Shown piece after piece: positions 61,646 through 64,000 of a stretch of DNA of 64,000 nt. Numbering within the stretch: the first letter of the stretch is position 1; every line of letters begins with the position of its first letter. Source of the DNA: Myroides oncorhynchi (GTDB lineage: Bacteria; Bacteroidota; Bacteroidia; Flavobacteriales; Flavobacteriaceae); NCBI RefSeq assembly GCF_020905415.1, contig NZ_JAJJMP010000001.1, positions 3,049,501 through 3,113,500 on the forward strand, in the 5' to 3' direction. The position numbers and the translations under genes are program-made. The notes beneath the pieces were generated by a model. The model saw only the letters and a program-made list of their open reading frames with translations, was not told the DNA's origin and made no database searches.

Positions 61646-63676
61646 ATGAAAAAACTTATTATCTTATTGTTTATAGCTATTCAATGTGGTTATGGACAAA
61701 AAAGTAAGTTAAGTGATAATGTAAATGTTTTTTTAGCAACCTCGGGAGACTATGGACAGTTGTCTCCTGGGGCTAGTTTTCCTTTTAGTATGCTTTGTAT
61801 TTCGCCAGAGACTTATCCCTTTAATCACACAGGATATGACAATAGAGCAAAACTCTTTAAGGGAGTAACCCATATAAGACTTCAAGGAGTAGGATGTATG
61901 GGAAGTGGAGGTAATATTCTGATCAAACCAATTATGGATAATAATCTTGATACAGAATTAATCAAAAAGAAAGAACAGGGGAAACCTGGCTATTACAAGG
62001 TAGAATTTACAAATAAGATTAAGGCTGACTTTACTGTAGGACATAATTATGGAGTGCATCGATATTATTTTCCTAATAAAGGACAACTATTAGTTGATTT
62101 GTCTAGTGCTACAGGGGGTGCTTTTGTAGGTGCTCAGTACCAGGTATCTGATCATGCTATAAAGGGAAAGATTAGTTCTAAAACGACTTGTTCTGCTGGA
62201 GTATATCATTTTTATTTTAATCTTGACTTTGGTAAAAAGGCAACCCTTAGAAAGATAAGTGAATATCAGTTTATCGTTGACTTTTCTTGTTCTGAAGTAG
62301 AAGTTCAGGTAGGGCTTTCATCTGTATCAGAACAATATGCACAAAACAGAACTGCAGTAGGAAAAAGTTTTGAAAACACAAAAACTTTAGCTACACAAAG
62401 ATGGGATGAATTATTATCTATGGCAAGGGTTAGTGATAAGGATGATCAAAGGATAAAACTTTTTTATTCATTACTTTATAGAACTCTACAAGCTCCTTAT
62501 GTAATATCTGAAGAAGATGGATCTTATAGAACCATTAGTGGTCTGCTAAAAAAAGCAGACTTTAAAGTGTATCATGGATGGGCATTATGGGATAATTATA
62601 GAGAGGTTATCCCTTTGTATTCTATACTGTATCCACAGGTGTATAAAGATGTGGTTCGCTCTATTTTAAATATGTATCCGTATGGCAAAAAAGACTTCTC
62701 TACACTAAATGAACCTGGACCCACAGTCAGGACAGAGCACGCTTTAGTTGTTTTGGCTGATGCAGTGAATAAGGGCTATGAGTTACCTATAGATTCTATT
62801 AAAGAGTACCTTGTTAGGGAGGCCAATCAACTTGATTTATCTTCTGCTGATAAAGCATTAGAATCCTGTTATGATTATTGGGCACTGAGCCAAATACTAA
62901 AAAGCGTTCAAGACACTGTAAAGGCAAAACATTATTTAGACAAAGCAAAAGAATATAAGAAGTATTGGTTGAAAGACTTTAAGGATATTCATGTTCACGA
63001 TGTGGATAAAATGCAAGCAAGGGGGCTTTATCAAGGAACTATTTGGCAATATCGATGGTTAGTTCCTTATGATATAAGAGGTTTGATTCATTTAATTGGA
63101 TCCGAAAAGGAATTCGAAGATCAATTAGATATTTTTTTTCAAGGTCATTACTATAATCACGCCAATCAACCTGATCTTCAAACCTCAAGTTTGTACAATG
63201 TAACTAGAAGTCCGTATAAGAGTCAGAGATTGATTCACGACTTATTACTAAATGAGAGTATTCAGTTCTACTTTAATGATAATAGTAAAGGCATTGACCC
63301 TTATATTGGTAGAATTTATAAGAATACACCTCAAGCTTTTTTGCGCACAATGGATGATGACCTAGGTACTATGTCAGCATGGTTTGTACTTAGAAGTTTA
63401 GGATTTAGTGCAGCCAATGTTGGGTCGGATATTTTTTATCTGAATGCTCCTGTTTTTGAAAAAACTATTATACGCAATAATTTGGTAATTAGTAATAAAG
63501 AAAGAAGTTCTTATATACAAGAGGTAGAGTATAATAATAAGGATTATCAAAGGAATTATATTAGTTATAAAGAACTTTTGGGAGCATCAAATATTATATT
63601 CAAAACAAGTGAAAAGCCTAATAAGCAATGGCCTTTAGAACCATTGTGGATTTCAAATATTAAACAAGATGAATAG
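61646..63676 (+). CDS. GH92-family alpha-mannosidase homologue with altered catalytic motifs
   Basis: 676 aa with a signal peptide (FIAIQCGYGQ). N-terminal GH92 features are NVFLATSGDYGQLSPGASFP, MLCISPETYPFNHTGYDN and THIRLQGVGCMGSGG. The catalytic domain has WALWDNYREVIPLYSILYPQ, then RGLYQGTIWQYRWLVPYD and HANQPDLQTSSLYN, and ends with DDDLGTMSAWFVLRSLGF. In typical GH92 enzymes the second and third motifs read EGNxWQY and NEP; here both Glu are Gln (Gln463 and Gln508). The Asp cluster (570-572) is kept. The protein is also shorter than the usual 720-760 residues. It may be inactive, or act on an unusual linkage. Its last 8 bases overlap the next gene. Confidence 0.8.
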   Translation: MKKLIILLFIAIQCGYGQKSKLSDNVNVFLATSGDYGQLSPGASFPFSMLCISPETYPFNHTGYDNRAKLFKGVTHIRLQGVGCMGSGGNILIKPIMDNNLDTELIKKKEQGKPGYYKVEFTNKIKADFTVGHNYGVHRYYFPNKGQLLVDLSSATGGAFVGAQYQVSDHAIKGKISSKTTCSAGVYHFYFNLDFGKKATLRKISEYQFIVDFSCSEVEVQVGLSSVSEQYAQNRTAVGKSFENTKTLATQRWDELLSMARVSDKDDQRIKLFYSLLYRTLQAPYVISEEDGSYRTISGLLKKADFKVYHGWALWDNYREVIPLYSILYPQVYKDVVRSILNMYPYGKKDFSTLNEPGPTVRTEHALVVLADAVNKGYELPIDSIKEYLVREANQLDLSSADKALESCYDYWALSQILKSVQDTVKAKHYLDKAKEYKKYWLKDFKDIHVHDVDKMQARGLYQGTIWQYRWLVPYDIRGLIHLIGSEKEFEDQLDIFFQGHYYNHANQPDLQTSSLYNVTRSPYKSQRLIHDLLLNESIQFYFNDNSKGIDPYIGRIYKNTPQAFLRTMDDDLGTMSAWFVLRSLGFSAANVGSDIFYLNAPVFEKTIIRNNLVISNKERSSYIQEVEYNNKDYQRNYISYKELLGASNIIFKTSEKPNKQWPLEPLWISNIKQDE

Positions 63677-64000
63677 AAAAATAAAGTTAAGTAGTATTCT
63701 ACTAGCTATGGTATTACCTGTGGTGATGCATGGACAAATAGATGCAAAACAAGATATAAAATTGCCTAGTGATTTACGAATTAATCAAATTCAAGTTCTA
63801 GGTACACATAATAGTTATGCAGAGCCAGTAGACCCTAATCTGCTTGATTATGTATCTAAAATAGTAGATCAGTCAAAAGGGAAATTATTAGAAAAAATGA
63901 GTAAAGAACAACTTGACTTTTTTAATGAGTATCACCCTAATCAGATTAGCTTTAAGGAGAGTCTATTTTATGAGCATCCAAGCTTTGAGGTTCAATTAGA
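63669..64000 (+). CDS. Phosphoinositide-specific phospholipase C-like protein, 3'-partial
   Basis: The first 110 codons are visible; the gene runs off the right edge. The ATG at 63669 overlaps the end of the GH92 gene. A signal peptide (ILLAMVLPVVMHGQ) is followed by LRINQIQVLGTHNSYAEPVD, the opening catalytic motif (with the first His) of bacterial Ca2+-dependent PI-PLC-like proteins. The family cleaves phosphoinositide-type headgroups or related phosphodiesters. Its place at the end of a SusCD-GH92 operon suggests that the locus handles a lipid- or phosphate-linked mannosyl compound. The rest of the protein is not visible. Confidence 0.75.
   Translation, partial: MNRKIKLSSILLAMVLPVVMHGQIDAKQDIKLPSDLRINQIQVLGTHNSYAEPVDPNLLDYVSKIVDQSKGKLLEKMSKEQLDFFNEYHPNQISFKESLFYEHPSFEVQL

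Overview
The window is AT-rich DNA from a Bacteroidota bacterium, most likely family Flavobacteriaceae. My guess at genus level, from overall resemblance only, is Myroides or a close relative. The signs are C-terminal type IX secretion (T9SS) sorting domains, PorP/SprF and SusC/SusD homologues, Bacteroidetes-type promoters (TTG, about 19 nt, TAnnTTTG), and nearly no Shine-Dalgarno sites.

Region 1 (1-10.98 kb) is an RHS/YD-repeat locus. A T9SS-sorted protein (partial at the left edge) is followed by an RHS partner protein and a full DUF6443-type RHS protein. The RHS protein ends in a JAB/JAMM-like tip and is followed by a putative lipoprotein immunity gene. Next comes a 5'-truncated second RHS copy. 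It repeats 1401 bp of the first without net length change, then carries a different tip with a phospholipase-A2-like HDxAYD signature and a putative membrane-anchored immunity gene. A decayed stub of the missing RHS segment lies just upstream.

Region 2 (10.98-17.9 kb) starts with the 3' remnant of an XRE regulator, cut off by an IS66 element. The IS66 tnpC gene holds an in-frame stop and a group II intron whose ends I could place to the base (12504-14389). The intron's own RT/maturase gene is frameshifted by a 5-bp tandem duplication. Beyond the IS lies the most unusual pair in the window: a soluble histidine kinase followed by a response regulator fused to an Mrr-like PD-(D/E)XK nuclease domain, behind a well-formed promoter. 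This looks like a two-component signalling module with a nuclease output, and it is my best candidate for an undescribed defence system.

Region 3 (17.9-31.7 kb) holds a subtilisin with a T9SS tail, a His/Lys-rich periplasmic protein, a PorP/SprF-OmpA pair, a small lipoprotein, an S41 peptidase, an orphan TPR sensor kinase, and two related small secreted proteins flanking the kinase. A decayed IS4-type element (29854-31025) with a perfect 9-bp target duplication sits just behind the kinase.

Region 4 (31.7-40.4 kb) is a copper/heavy-metal resistance block: a DUF3347 lipoprotein, a CusB-CusC-CusA efflux operon, and a Cys/Met-rich exported protein. An aquaporin follows. Then comes a tightly packed operon of three surface proteins, two of them paralogous L-type-lectin-like proteins.

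Region 5 (46.5-53.6 kb) is an AraC-controlled tripartite drug-efflux locus (TolC, HlyD/EmrA, 14-TM MFS). A divergent metallo-beta-lactamase-fold gene has its signal peptide interrupted by a TGA codon. An HxlR regulator follows.

Region 6 (53.7 kb to the right edge) is an ECF-sigma/anti-sigma-controlled SusC/SusD utilisation locus. It contains a YdcF-family protein, a GH92 alpha-mannosidase homologue with glutamine at two normally glutamate positions, and the start of a Ca2+-dependent phosphoinositide phospholipase C-like gene. The combination suggests a mannosylated or GPI/phosphoinositide-linked substrate.

No tRNA, rRNA or CRISPR array was recognised.
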